A stretch of 7,588 bases of DNA from an uncultured Streptomyces sp. (GTDB lineage: Bacteria > Actinomycetota > Actinomycetes > Streptomycetales > Streptomycetaceae). A model generated the notes under the pieces. It was not told where the DNA came from. It ran no database searches and was given only the letters and a program-made list of their open reading frames with translations. Where the stretch lies: the NCBI GenBank assembly GCA_946480485.1, contig CAMLJW010000254.1, positions 1 through 7,588 on the forward strand. Reading direction: 5' to 3'. Below are positions 1 to 6,132 of this stretch, piece after piece (the first letter of the stretch is position 1; every line of letters starts with the position of its first letter). The position numbers were made by a program, and so were the translations under genes.

Positions 1-460
1 TGTCGTCCCAGTGCCGGTCGCCCGCCTGCCCGACGTACAGGGAGCGGATGATGCGGGGAGTGTCGGCGCAGTCGTAGCCGTTCGGCGAGTTGGTGTGGTG
101 CACGAACACGGCGGAGACGCGGTCGGCGTACCGGGCGGGGGGCCGGGTGTAGGCGGCGGCACCCAGCCACCGCTCCCGGGGCACGATGGCAGGCCGCGCG
201 GCCCGGTGCTCGGCGGGCCCCCCGGTGGCGACGGGATGCCGCGCACCCGCCGGCGTCCGGTCGGCAGCGACGGCCCAGAGAACCAGCGCGGCGACGGCCG
301 CGAGGCCGGGGAGACTGACGAGTGCGATACGCACCGCACGGGGCGCCCGCGGCAGGCACCACGTGGACGACGCCCGCCGCACGCTCCGTACGCACTCCGC
401 GCGAACCCTGCGCAGCGCCCCCCGGGCGCGTTGTGCCAGCGGTGGACGGAAGACACGCAT
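1..460 (-). CDS. N-acetylmuramoyl-L-alanine amidase, PGRP type (partial, 3' end beyond window)
   Basis: The frame is open from ATG at 460 down to base 2, giving 153 codons with no stop. Residues 1-43 are strongly basic, followed by a hydrophobic segment at about 44-66 (signal peptide or type II anchor) and an Ala/Pro/Gly-rich linker. From about residue 89 the sequence matches the start of a peptidoglycan-recognition/amidase_2 domain: RPAIVPRERW, then VFVHHTNSPNGYDC at 118-131 and a downstream IIRSLYVG. The first His of the HHT motif (H121) is the expected first zinc ligand; the others lie outside the window. The family cleaves the bond between MurNAc and L-Ala in peptidoglycan, outside the membrane. 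GGAG at 471-474 lies 10 nt before the ATG. An in-frame GTG at 334 would give a more classical short signal peptide but lacks a ribosome site. It is divergent from the MarP-type protease. Family is confident; exact start less so. Confidence 0.85.
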   Translation of the reverse strand, partial: MRVFRPPLAQRARGALRRVRAECVRSVRRASSTWCLPRAPRAVRIALVSLPGLAAVAALVLWAVAADRTPAGARHPVATGGPAEHRAARPAIVPRERWLGAAAYTRPPARYADRVSAVFVHHTNSPNGYDCADTPRIIRSLYVGQAGDRHWDD

Positions 461-715
461 GAGGTCCACTCTCCGCGACACCCGGGCTGTCCGCGATGTG
501 TGCTGTGCCACCCGGTGGAACCAACATCCCGGTCCGGCACGTATTTGCTTACGTTCCGTCTCCCTGTCCGCACCGGGTGCCCGGGCCGGCCTGCTTCCGG
601 CCTGCTTCCGGCTGTGGTTCCGGGGTCCTTCAGTGATTCACGCCCTCCACCCGTGCGTGCCTGATCACTGGGCCCGCCCGGCGCGTACTAAGGGGCCCAA
701 GGGAAAGGGTGCTCT
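461..715. promoter_or_regulatory. Divergent control region between amidase and MarP-type protease
   Basis: This 255-bp gap must carry promoters for both flanking genes. Seen directly: an AT-richer island with the inverted repeat ACGTA-N6-TACGT at 539-554, and GGAACC at 517-522 followed 17 nt later by CGTA at 540-543. That spacing resembles an ECF sigma-factor promoter reading towards the protease. A 11-bp tandem repeat (unit GGCCTGCTTCC) lies at 588-609, with a degenerate third copy to 621. TACTAA at 686-691 is only a poor -10 match. The protease ribosome site is GGGAAAGGG at 701-709, 6 nt before its GTG. Promoter assignments are inference from motif shape only. Confidence 0.35.
588..621. repeat. 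Short tandem repeat, 11-bp unit, two perfect copies plus a degenerate third
   Basis: GGCCTGCTTCC occurs at 588-598 and again directly at 599-609. It is followed by a looser copy, GGCTGTGGTTCC, at 610-621. The period is close to one helical turn. It lies in the noncoding region upstream of the protease gene. It may be a protein-binding array or simple slippage in GC-rich DNA. Confidence 0.6.
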
Positions 716-1900
716 GTGGACCTGCTCGACATCCTGCTGTTGCCGGTGATGCTCGTCTACGCGGCGTCCGGCTACCGGCGCGGGCTCGTGGCGGGCTGTG
801 TGTCGCTGGCCGGCTTCGTGGGCGGTGCCGTCATCGGTGTATGGCTGCTGCCCTGGGTCATGGACCTGGTGACGGCGGGGACCTTGCGGGCGACGATCAC
901 GGCGGTGGTCACGGTGCTGCTGCCGGCCGCGGTCGGACACGAGCTGGCGGGGCGTCTCGCCCTGCTGTTGCGCCACGAGCTGCACCGGAGTTCCCTGCGG
1001 GTGGTCGACGGAGTCGGCGGAGCCGCCGCCAACGCCGTCGCCGTGCTGGTGATGTCGTGGGTCGCCGCGAGTGTTCTCGCCGTGTCGGCCTCCCCCGTTC
1101 TCAGCCGGGCCATCCGCAACTCCTCGCTACTCGGCGCGGTGCACAGCGTCATGCCGGAGACCACCCCGACGTGGTTCTCCCGGGCCAGCTCGGCCCTCAC
1201 GGAGGCGGGCTTCCCGCAGGTTTTCAACCCGTTCGAGAACGAGCCGGTCACGGGCGTCGCCAAGCCCTCCGTGAGCAGCGTCACCGCGGCGGCCACGCGG
1301 GCCGCGCGGCATTCCACGGTGAAGGTCGAGGGCGTCTCGGGCACCCAGGGCCGTGAGGGCAGCGGCTTCGTGTACGCGTCCGAGCACGTGATGACCAACG
1401 CCCACGTGGTGGCGGGCATCGACGACCCGACGGTACGCGTGGGCGGCACGGGCCGTACGTACGAGGCGAAGGTCGTCCTCTTCGACCCCGACAAGGACGT
1501 GGCCGTTCTGGACGTACCGGGCCTTCGGGCCCCTGTCCTGCCCTTCGACGCCGGCGCGACCCGCGGGCACGCGGCCGTGGTCGCGGGCTACCCGCAGGAC
1601 GGGGAACTGGACCTCCGGGCGGCCACCGTCGCGAACAGGATCAACGCCACGGGCCAGAGCATCTACGGCACCCACACCGTCACGCGCGAGATCTATTCCA
1701 TCCGGTCAACGGTCCTCCCCGGCAACTCCGGCGGCCCCCTGCTGACCACCGGCGGCGAGGTGTACGGCGTCGTCTTCGCCCGCTCCACGAGCGACCACCA
1801 GACCGGCTACGTCCTGTCCGCCGACGAGGTCGCGGGCGACGCGCGGCGGGCGGCGAACGCCACGACTCCCGTGGACACCGGCGACCCGGTCACTTCCTGA
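716..1900 (+). CDS. marP: MarP-type membrane-anchored serine protease (CvpA-like domain + trypsin-like domain)
   Basis: 394 aa. Residues 1-126 hold about four hydrophobic segments (roughly 5-18, 23-48, 59-82, 104-126), as in CvpA-like membrane domains. A linker follows, then a trypsin-fold protease at about 195-380. The triad is readable: H230 in MTNAHVVAG, D261 in DPDKDVAVLDV, and S338 in LPGNSGGPLL with oxyanion Gly/Asn. This is the architecture of M. tuberculosis MarP (Rv3671c), an extracytoplasmic protease needed for acid resistance, and length and order agree. The GTG start at 716 has GGGAAAGGG 6 nt upstream. The only cysteine is C28 in the membrane part, so no disulfide can form within the protease domain. 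It is divergent from a peptidoglycan amidase gene. The next gene begins 86 bp downstream across a hairpin-rich gap, so co-transcription is possible but unproven. Confidence 0.9.
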   Translation: MDLLDILLLPVMLVYAASGYRRGLVAGCVSLAGFVGGAVIGVWLLPWVMDLVTAGTLRATITAVVTVLLPAAVGHELAGRLALLLRHELHRSSLRVVDGVGGAAANAVAVLVMSWVAASVLAVSASPVLSRAIRNSSLLGAVHSVMPETTPTWFSRASSALTEAGFPQVFNPFENEPVTGVAKPSVSSVTAAATRAARHSTVKVEGVSGTQGREGSGFVYASEHVMTNAHVVAGIDDPTVRVGGTGRTYEAKVVLFDPDKDVAVLDVPGLRAPVLPFDAGATRGHAAVVAGYPQDGELDLRAATVANRINATGQSIYGTHTVTREIYSIRSTVLPGNSGGPLLTTGGEVYGVVFARSTSDHQTGYVLSADEVAGDARRAANATTPVDTGDPVTS

Positions 1901-1904
1901 ACCG

Positions 1905-1983
1905 AACTTTGGCGCTCCGCGCCTGCGGGCCAAGGATCGCATTCCCTCCCGGCGTAAACGCCGGGATTCCCTGCGAAGATCAA
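1905..1983 (-). mobile_element. Possible IS200/IS605-type mini-element or end relic (two hairpins beside TTGAT)
   Basis: Two structures fill most of the gap before the next gene. The first is GGCGC-TCC-GCGCC at 1911-1923, nested inside TTGGC/GCCAA at 1909-1913 and 1929-1933. The second is a perfect 8-bp stem, TCCCGGCG-TAAA-CGCCGGGA, at 1947-1966. Direct repeats of ATTCCC flank it (1941-1946 and 1966-1971), with an outer TCGCA/TGCGA stem at 1937-1941 and 1972-1976. Read on the minus strand, the block begins just after TTGAT (1983-1979), the pentanucleotide used by some IS200/IS605 elements such as ISDra2, and subterminal hairpins are typical of that family. There is no transposase or tnpB here. 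Alternatively the block is only a terminator for the protease gene, though no T-run follows. Confidence 0.35.
1947..1966. terminator. Perfect 8-bp hairpin between the protease gene and the next gene
   Basis: TCCCGGCG-TAAA-CGCCGGGA forms an 8-bp GC-rich stem with a 4-nt loop, 47 nt after the protease stop and 21 nt before the next start codon. No U-tract follows, so any termination would be of the T-less kind common in actinomycetes. In a read-through transcript the stem would sit close to the ribosome binding region of the next gene and could damp its translation. It is also the core of the possible mobile-element relic. Confidence 0.5.
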
Positions 1984-1986
1984 AGG

Positions 1987-2886
1987 ATGGAAGCTTCCCG
2001 CATCGCCGTGGCCGGGGCGTCCGGCCTCATCGGCACGGCACTGGTGCGCTCACTGACCGCGGACGGACACGAGGTGGTGCGCCTGGTGCGCCGTACGCCC
2101 CGGGGGAAGGACGAGGTCGAGTGGGACCCAGAGCGACAGTACGTCGACGCGGCCGGACTCATCGGGTGCGACGCCGTGGTGAACCTCGCGGGTGCCGGGA
2201 TCGGCAACCACCCCTGGACGGACGCGTACAAGCGGAGGATCCGCGACAGCCGGGTGCTCGGCACGGCCGCGCTCGCGGAGGCCGTCGCCGTTCTCGACCG
2301 GCGGCCCCGGGTCTTTCTGAACGGCAGCGCGATCGGGATCTACGGAGACACCGGTAGGCGGGCCGTGGACGAGAACACACCGCCCGGCGACGGGTTTCTG
2401 CCCTCGATGTGCGTGGAGTGGGAGGAGGCTACCGTCCCGGCGGAGGAGGCGGGCGTACGAACCGTCCTCGCACGCACCGGACTGGTGGTGGCAGCCGGCG
2501 GCGGCGCTTGGGGACGGCTCTTCCCGCTCTTCAAGGCGGGGCTCGGCGGACGGCTGGGCGACGGGCGGCAGTACTGGAGCTTCATCGCGCTGCACGACGA
2601 GGTGGCCGCGCTGCGGTATCTGCTCGACACGGAGTCGCTGTCGGGTCCCGTCAACCTGACGGCGCCGCAACCGCTCACCAACCGGGAGATCACGGCGGCC
2701 ATGGGGCGGGTGCTGCACCGGCCCACGCTCTTCACGGTGCCCGCCCCCGTGCTGCGGCTCGTCCTCGGCGAGCTGGCCGGGGATGTGCTGGGAAGCCAAC
2801 GGGTGCTGCCCACCAGGCTGTTGGAGTCGGGTTTCTCCTTCGTGTTCCCCGGAATCGAGGAAGCCATCCGGGCGGCCCGCGGCTGA
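1987..2886 (+). CDS. TIGR01777-family (YfcH-like) NAD(P)-binding epimerase/SDR protein
   Basis: 299 aa from ATG 1987. An extended-SDR Rossmann fold opens with GASGLIG at residues 10-16, followed by NLAGAGIG at 66-73 and the family signature GSAIGIYGDTG at 113-123. A C-terminal DUF1731-like segment (about 250-297) contains QRVLPTRLLESGF. Cofactor binding is confident; the substrate is unknown for the whole family. The ATG is chosen because family members start a few residues before GASGxIG. A TTG at 1909 would run translation through the upstream hairpins. There is no good ribosome site: AAAGG touches the ATG and GAAG lies 8 nt upstream. In M. tuberculosis the family member Rv2216 sits directly before lipB-lipA, so a link to lipoate or 2-oxo-acid dehydrogenase biology is a reasonable guess. 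Here the flavoprotein gene follows after 218 bp. Confidence 0.88.
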   Translation: MEASRIAVAGASGLIGTALVRSLTADGHEVVRLVRRTPRGKDEVEWDPERQYVDAAGLIGCDAVVNLAGAGIGNHPWTDAYKRRIRDSRVLGTAALAEAVAVLDRRPRVFLNGSAIGIYGDTGRRAVDENTPPGDGFLPSMCVEWEEATVPAEEAGVRTVLARTGLVVAAGGGAWGRLFPLFKAGLGGRLGDGRQYWSFIALHDEVAALRYLLDTESLSGPVNLTAPQPLTNREITAAMGRVLHRPTLFTVPAPVLRLVLGELAGDVLGSQRVLPTRLLESGFSFVFPGIEEAIRAARG

Positions 2887-3104
2887 CCGCGGCACGATGC
2901 GTCAGGTGGTGCGGCGAGCAGCGGCGTGTTCGTCGCGCGGCGCGATATCCGCCGGGCGCAATGCGACCGGCGTGCGCCCATGCCCTGTTCATGCGCGACT
3001 TCGGCCGGCCCGGTGCGGCCCTACCCTCGTCCAGACATCGCGTATTCCGGACTTTGTCGGGGGCATGACGTCTTAAGCGCCCGCGCGACCTCGGGGAGGG
3101 GCAC
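2887..3104. promoter_or_regulatory. Intergenic region before the flavoprotein gene
   Basis: No convincing gene is seen in this 218-bp gap. An imperfect stem-loop at 2935-2959 (GCGC plus GGCG against CGCC and GCGC, with a 2-nt bulge) could end transcription of the upstream gene. TACCCT at 3022-3027 fits the TAnnnT -10 pattern but has no clear -35 partner. TTGTCG at 3054-3059 has no matching -10 at normal spacing. The ribosome site GGAGG at 3095-3099 lies 5 nt before GTG 3105 and supports that start. The gap is large enough for an independent promoter. Confidence 0.3.
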
Positions 3105-4520
3105 GTGCTTGAGCTTGCGGATCAGGCGGACGTCGTCATCGTGGGGGCCGGGGTGGCGGGACTGTCGGCCGCCCACCGGCTGACCAGTGCAGGAGTAACG
3201 ACCGTAGTCCTGGAGGCCGCCCCATACGTCGGGGGCCGTATGTCGACCGAGAAGGTCGACGGCTTCCGACTCGACCGGATCGGCCGGCTCCTGTCCACCT
3301 CGTATCCGGAGTTGCGCCTGACTCCCGGTCTCGACGCCCTCGCCGTACGCCCGTTCGCGCCGGGTGTTCTCGTCCACGCCGACGGGCGCACACAACGGGC
3401 TGGAGAGCCGGGGGGCGCACGGGGTGCACTCGGTGTGGTACGCGCCTTGGTGACGGCTCCTCGGAAACCACGTGGCGCCCGGCGGGCGGGACCGTCGCCC
3501 GGCGGCGCCGTCGCGTGGCCGGCGCAGGCCGCCGCCGTCCCGCCGCCCACCGCCCCGCCCCTGTCGCGGGCCTTCCCGCCGCTCGGCGGTTCCGTCGACC
3601 AGGCCCGGCTCACCGCGGCGCTCGGACGGATCGCGGCGACGCCGGTGGAGCGGCTGCTGGCGCGGCCGGAGCGGCCGGCCAGGTGCGCGCCGGCGACGCG
3701 GGGGTTGTCCACCCGTACGGTAAAGGGGTTTCTGCGGCCGTTGCTGGCCGCGTTGCTGTGCGACCCGGATCTGACGACGTCCAGCCGGTGCGCGGACCTC
3801 GCGCTGCGCGCCTTCGCCTCCGGGCGTCTGTGCGTGCCCGAGGGCGGCGCCGACACGTTGCCGGAACTGCTCGCAGGCGCCCTGCCGCCCGGGACGGTCC
3901 ACACCGGCGTGCACGTCACGTCCGTGTCCACGACGTCGGTGCGCACCGCGGAGCACGGAGAAATCCGTTGTCGCGCCGTCCTGTTGGCGACCGGAGCAGG
4001 CGCGGCCGCCGAGCTGCTGCCCGGCCTGCGGGTGCCGCCGTACCACCCGGTGACGGTGGTGCACCACACGGCCGACGAGGTGCCGTCGACCGAGGCGGCA
4101 CTGCTCCTCGACGCGGACCGCCGCGGCCCGGTGGCCCACACCGCCGTCATCAGCCAGGTCGACCCGTCCCGCGCCCCCGCGGGCCGGGCCCTGATCTCGT
4201 CCACGATCCTCGGCGCACCGCCCGCGGCCGCCGACCGGGTCGTACGCGCCCAGCTGGCTGACCTCTACGGCACGTCCACACACCGCTGGGAGCTGCTTGC
4301 GGTCCACCACACCGCGGACGCCGTTCCCGCGATGCCGCCCCCGCACGACCTGCGCCGTCCCGTCCGCCTCCTCGCGGGCCTGTATGTCTGCGGCGACCAC
4401 CGCGACACCAGTTCGGTCCAGGGCGCCCTGCACTCGGGCCACCGTGCGGCGGCAGCCCTGCTGACGGACCTCGGCATCAACTCGGCGTACGCCGCCGCGC
4501 CGTTGCCCAGGGCCGCGTAA
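3105..4520 (+). CDS. FAD-dependent oxidoreductase, amine-oxidase/protoporphyrinogen-oxidase-like
   Basis: 471 aa, predicted cytosolic, with no signal peptide or clear membrane segment. The N-terminal dinucleotide-binding fold has VIVGAGVAGLSAAHRL at 11-26 (GxGxxG). Glu37 ends the second strand to hold the FAD ribose, and YVGGRM at 41-46 is the usual GGR motif. The C-terminal FAD motif is LYVCGDHRDTSSVQGALHSG at 427-446, followed by an AA-rich helix. These two ends define the flavin amine-oxidase superfamily (PF01593-like); the substrate cannot be read from sequence. Residues about 97-165 are Pro/Ala/Gly/Arg-rich and look disordered, where relatives carry part of the substrate domain. The GTG start has GGAGG 5 nt upstream. 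Its stop faces the convergent regulator gene across two strong hairpins. Function in lipoate metabolism is suggested only by position. Confidence 0.85.
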   Translation: MLELADQADVVIVGAGVAGLSAAHRLTSAGVTTVVLEAAPYVGGRMSTEKVDGFRLDRIGRLLSTSYPELRLTPGLDALAVRPFAPGVLVHADGRTQRAGEPGGARGALGVVRALVTAPRKPRGARRAGPSPGGAVAWPAQAAAVPPPTAPPLSRAFPPLGGSVDQARLTAALGRIAATPVERLLARPERPARCAPATRGLSTRTVKGFLRPLLAALLCDPDLTTSSRCADLALRAFASGRLCVPEGGADTLPELLAGALPPGTVHTGVHVTSVSTTSVRTAEHGEIRCRAVLLATGAGAAAELLPGLRVPPYHPVTVVHHTADEVPSTEAALLLDADRRGPVAHTAVISQVDPSRAPAGRALISSTILGAPPAAADRVVRAQLADLYGTSTHRWELLAVHHTADAVPAMPPPHDLRRPVRLLAGLYVCGDHRDTSSVQGALHSGHRAAAALLTDLGINSAYAAAPLPRAA

Positions 4521-4561
4521 CACCACGTCACACGGCGTCAGTGGGAGGGGCGACAAGGACC

Positions 4562-4598
4562 GGGGTGGAGGCCCGTCGCGGGGCGGGACCTCCACCTC
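4562..4598. terminator. Hairpin after the flavoprotein gene
   Basis: GGTGGAGG at 4564-4571 pairs perfectly with CCTCCACC at 4589-4596. The stem extends by a G-U and a G-C pair to 4562-4598. The 17-nt loop can form an inner CCCG/CGGG stem. It lies about 40 nt after the flavoprotein stop, with no T-run, and fits a terminator working for plus-strand transcription and possibly both directions. Confidence 0.65.
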
Positions 4599-4607
4599 TG
4601 CTACGCC

Positions 4608-4645
4608 GGCGACGGCGCCGCTGCCGCCACCCCGGCGCCGTCGCC
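4608..4645. terminator. Long perfect hairpin after the regulator gene (13-bp stem)
   Basis: GGCGACGGCGCCG at 4608-4620 pairs perfectly with CGGCGCCGTCGCC at 4633-4645, with a 12-nt loop. On the minus strand it begins 8 nt past the regulator stop codon. With the hairpin at 4562-4598 it forms a double stem-loop between convergent genes, the expected place for bidirectional termination. No poly-T is present on either side. Confidence 0.7.
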
Positions 4646-4653
4646 CTGTCCTG

Positions 4654-6132
4654 CTACACCAGGGCCGCCACCTTGTCCCGGTACCCCCGCACCGGCGCGG
4701 CGTCCCGGTACGGCTCCAGCCGCCGCTCGAAGTCGCGCACGTACTCCACCGCACGCACCGACCGCATCTCGACGGCCTGGGCCGCCGCCTCCGCGCCCAG
4801 CTGACAGGCCTGGTCCAGTTCACCGAGGCCGAGACGCGCGGTGGCGAGGACGACGCGGCAGAAGAGGCGGCTGCGGGCGTAACCGGGAGCCCGGAGCTGG
4901 AGGGAACGTTCGGCGTGCTGGGCGGCGGCGCGGTACTGCTGCAGGTCGCGGTGACAGTGGCCGAACTCGTCCGCGAGCTGCGCCTCGTCGAAGAAGCGTG
5001 CCCAGTACGGGACGTCGTCCGTGGGCCGGGCCGCCTCCAGCGCCCGCTCGGCGCGTACGAGGGACGAGGTGCAGGCCCGTACCTCACCGAGCACCCCATG
5101 GGCCCGCGCCTCGGCCGCGTGCAGCAGCGCCTGCACGACGAGCGGCGCGGACGAGCCCACGCCCTGCTGGGCGACCCTGGCCAGCTGTACCGCCTCCCGG
5201 CCGTGGCCCAGGTACACGGCTTGCCGGCTCATCGTCACAAGGACGTACGACCCGTACGCCCGGTCCCCCGCCGCCTGCGACAGGCGGAGAGCCTGTACGA
5301 AGTACCTCTGGGCCAGGCCGTGCGCGGCGATGTCGTACGACGTCCACCCGGCGAGGCGCGTGAGATCGGCCGCGGCGGCGAACAGCCGGCGGCCCGTCTG
5401 CTCCCCGTACGTGCCGCGCAGCATCGGCTCCGCCTCGTGCTCCAGATAGCGCACGAGGGCCTGTCGGGCGTGGCCGCCGCCGTAGGCGTGGTCGAGGGAC
5501 CGGAACAGCTCTCCGACCGACCGCAGCGCCGCGATGTCGCCCGCGGTCACCCGCTGGCCGGGCTGGCGCTCGGTCTGCGTGCGCTGCCGGGGCACGGCGG
5601 CGGCGGGCGGGCGGGCCCGCACGTGTCCCTGCCCCTGCACCTGTACATGTGCGGGTAGTCGTACGACGGAAGGCTCGCTGCGGGCCACCCGGTCGTCGGC
5701 CCGTCCGATGAGCCAGTCCCGGCTCGGCACGACGAGCCCCGCCGGAGTGAACGCGATCTTGCGTAGCTCCGCGTGGCTCCCGGAGTCCTTGCGCCACAGC
5801 CCGCCGACGACGTCGACGGCCTCCTCGGGCGTGGCCGCGAACTCGAGCCCCGCGTACACGGGGGCGCACGCGTCGAGGCCCAGGTCCTGCGCGGTGAGTC
5901 TGCGCCCCAGCCGGCGTGTGAACACCTCGGCGATCAGCGCGGGTGTGGTGCCGCGCGGTTGTTGGCCACGCAGCCAGCGGGTCACCGACGTCTTGTCGTA
6001 TCTCAGATCAAGCCCGTGCTCGAGACCGAGCTGGTCCACGCGTCGGGCGAGTCCCGCGTTGGAGAACCCCGCTTCTGCGATAAGTGCGGCGAGTTGACGG
6101 TTGGGGGTGCGCTGCGCGGGTCGTTCCGTCAT
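4654..6132 (-). CDS. NsdA-like transcriptional regulator with HTH-like N-terminus and TPR-like C-terminus
   Basis: 492 aa from ATG 6132. Residues 11-87 (NRQLAALIAEAGFSNAGLAR, then TSVTRWLRGQQPRG and LTAQDLGLD) read as a divergent helix-turn-helix region. It resembles the N-terminus of the Streptomyces regulator NsdA, a TPR protein that represses sporulation and antibiotic production. A Gln/Arg/Pro-rich linker lies at about 161-193. Residues 197-480 are almost wholly helical, with Ala/Leu-rich paired helices (for example RYFVQALRLSQAAGDRAYG and RAAAQHAERSLQL), as in TPR sensor domains. An upstream in-frame ATG at 6261 would add 43 residues that do not look like the family, so 6132 is preferred. 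AGGAG at 6149-6145 gives a rather long 12-nt spacing. It is divergent from lipB and convergent with the flavoprotein gene. DNA binding and control of lipB are inference; the family is also distinct enough from NsdA that the effector is unknown. Confidence 0.78.
   Translation of the reverse strand: MTERPAQRTPNRQLAALIAEAGFSNAGLARRVDQLGLEHGLDLRYDKTSVTRWLRGQQPRGTTPALIAEVFTRRLGRRLTAQDLGLDACAPVYAGLEFAATPEEAVDVVGGLWRKDSGSHAELRKIAFTPAGLVVPSRDWLIGRADDRVARSEPSVVRLPAHVQVQGQGHVRARPPAAAVPRQRTQTERQPGQRVTAGDIAALRSVGELFRSLDHAYGGGHARQALVRYLEHEAEPMLRGTYGEQTGRRLFAAAADLTRLAGWTSYDIAAHGLAQRYFVQALRLSQAAGDRAYGSYVLVTMSRQAVYLGHGREAVQLARVAQQGVGSSAPLVVQALLHAAEARAHGVLGEVRACTSSLVRAERALEAARPTDDVPYWARFFDEAQLADEFGHCHRDLQQYRAAAQHAERSLQLRAPGYARSRLFCRVVLATARLGLGELDQACQLGAEAAAQAVEMRSVRAVEYVRDFERRLEPYRDAAPVRGYRDKVAALV

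Noticed and set aside
11..749. Two long plus-strand frames at the left end
   Set aside because: Both are antisense to the amidase, whose minus-strand frame shows clear family motifs. Their own translations are low-complexity with no recognisable domain.
1909..1986. TTG 1909 as the start of the TIGR01777 protein
   Set aside because: It would translate through two hairpins and add 26 residues before the normal family N-terminus. ATG 1987 places GASGLIG at the usual distance.
3021..5099. 692-residue open frame on the minus strand
   Set aside because: It lies antisense to the flavoprotein gene and overlaps the end of the regulator gene out of frame. It is Arg/Gly/Pro-rich without domains, as expected from GC-rich DNA read in a shadow frame.
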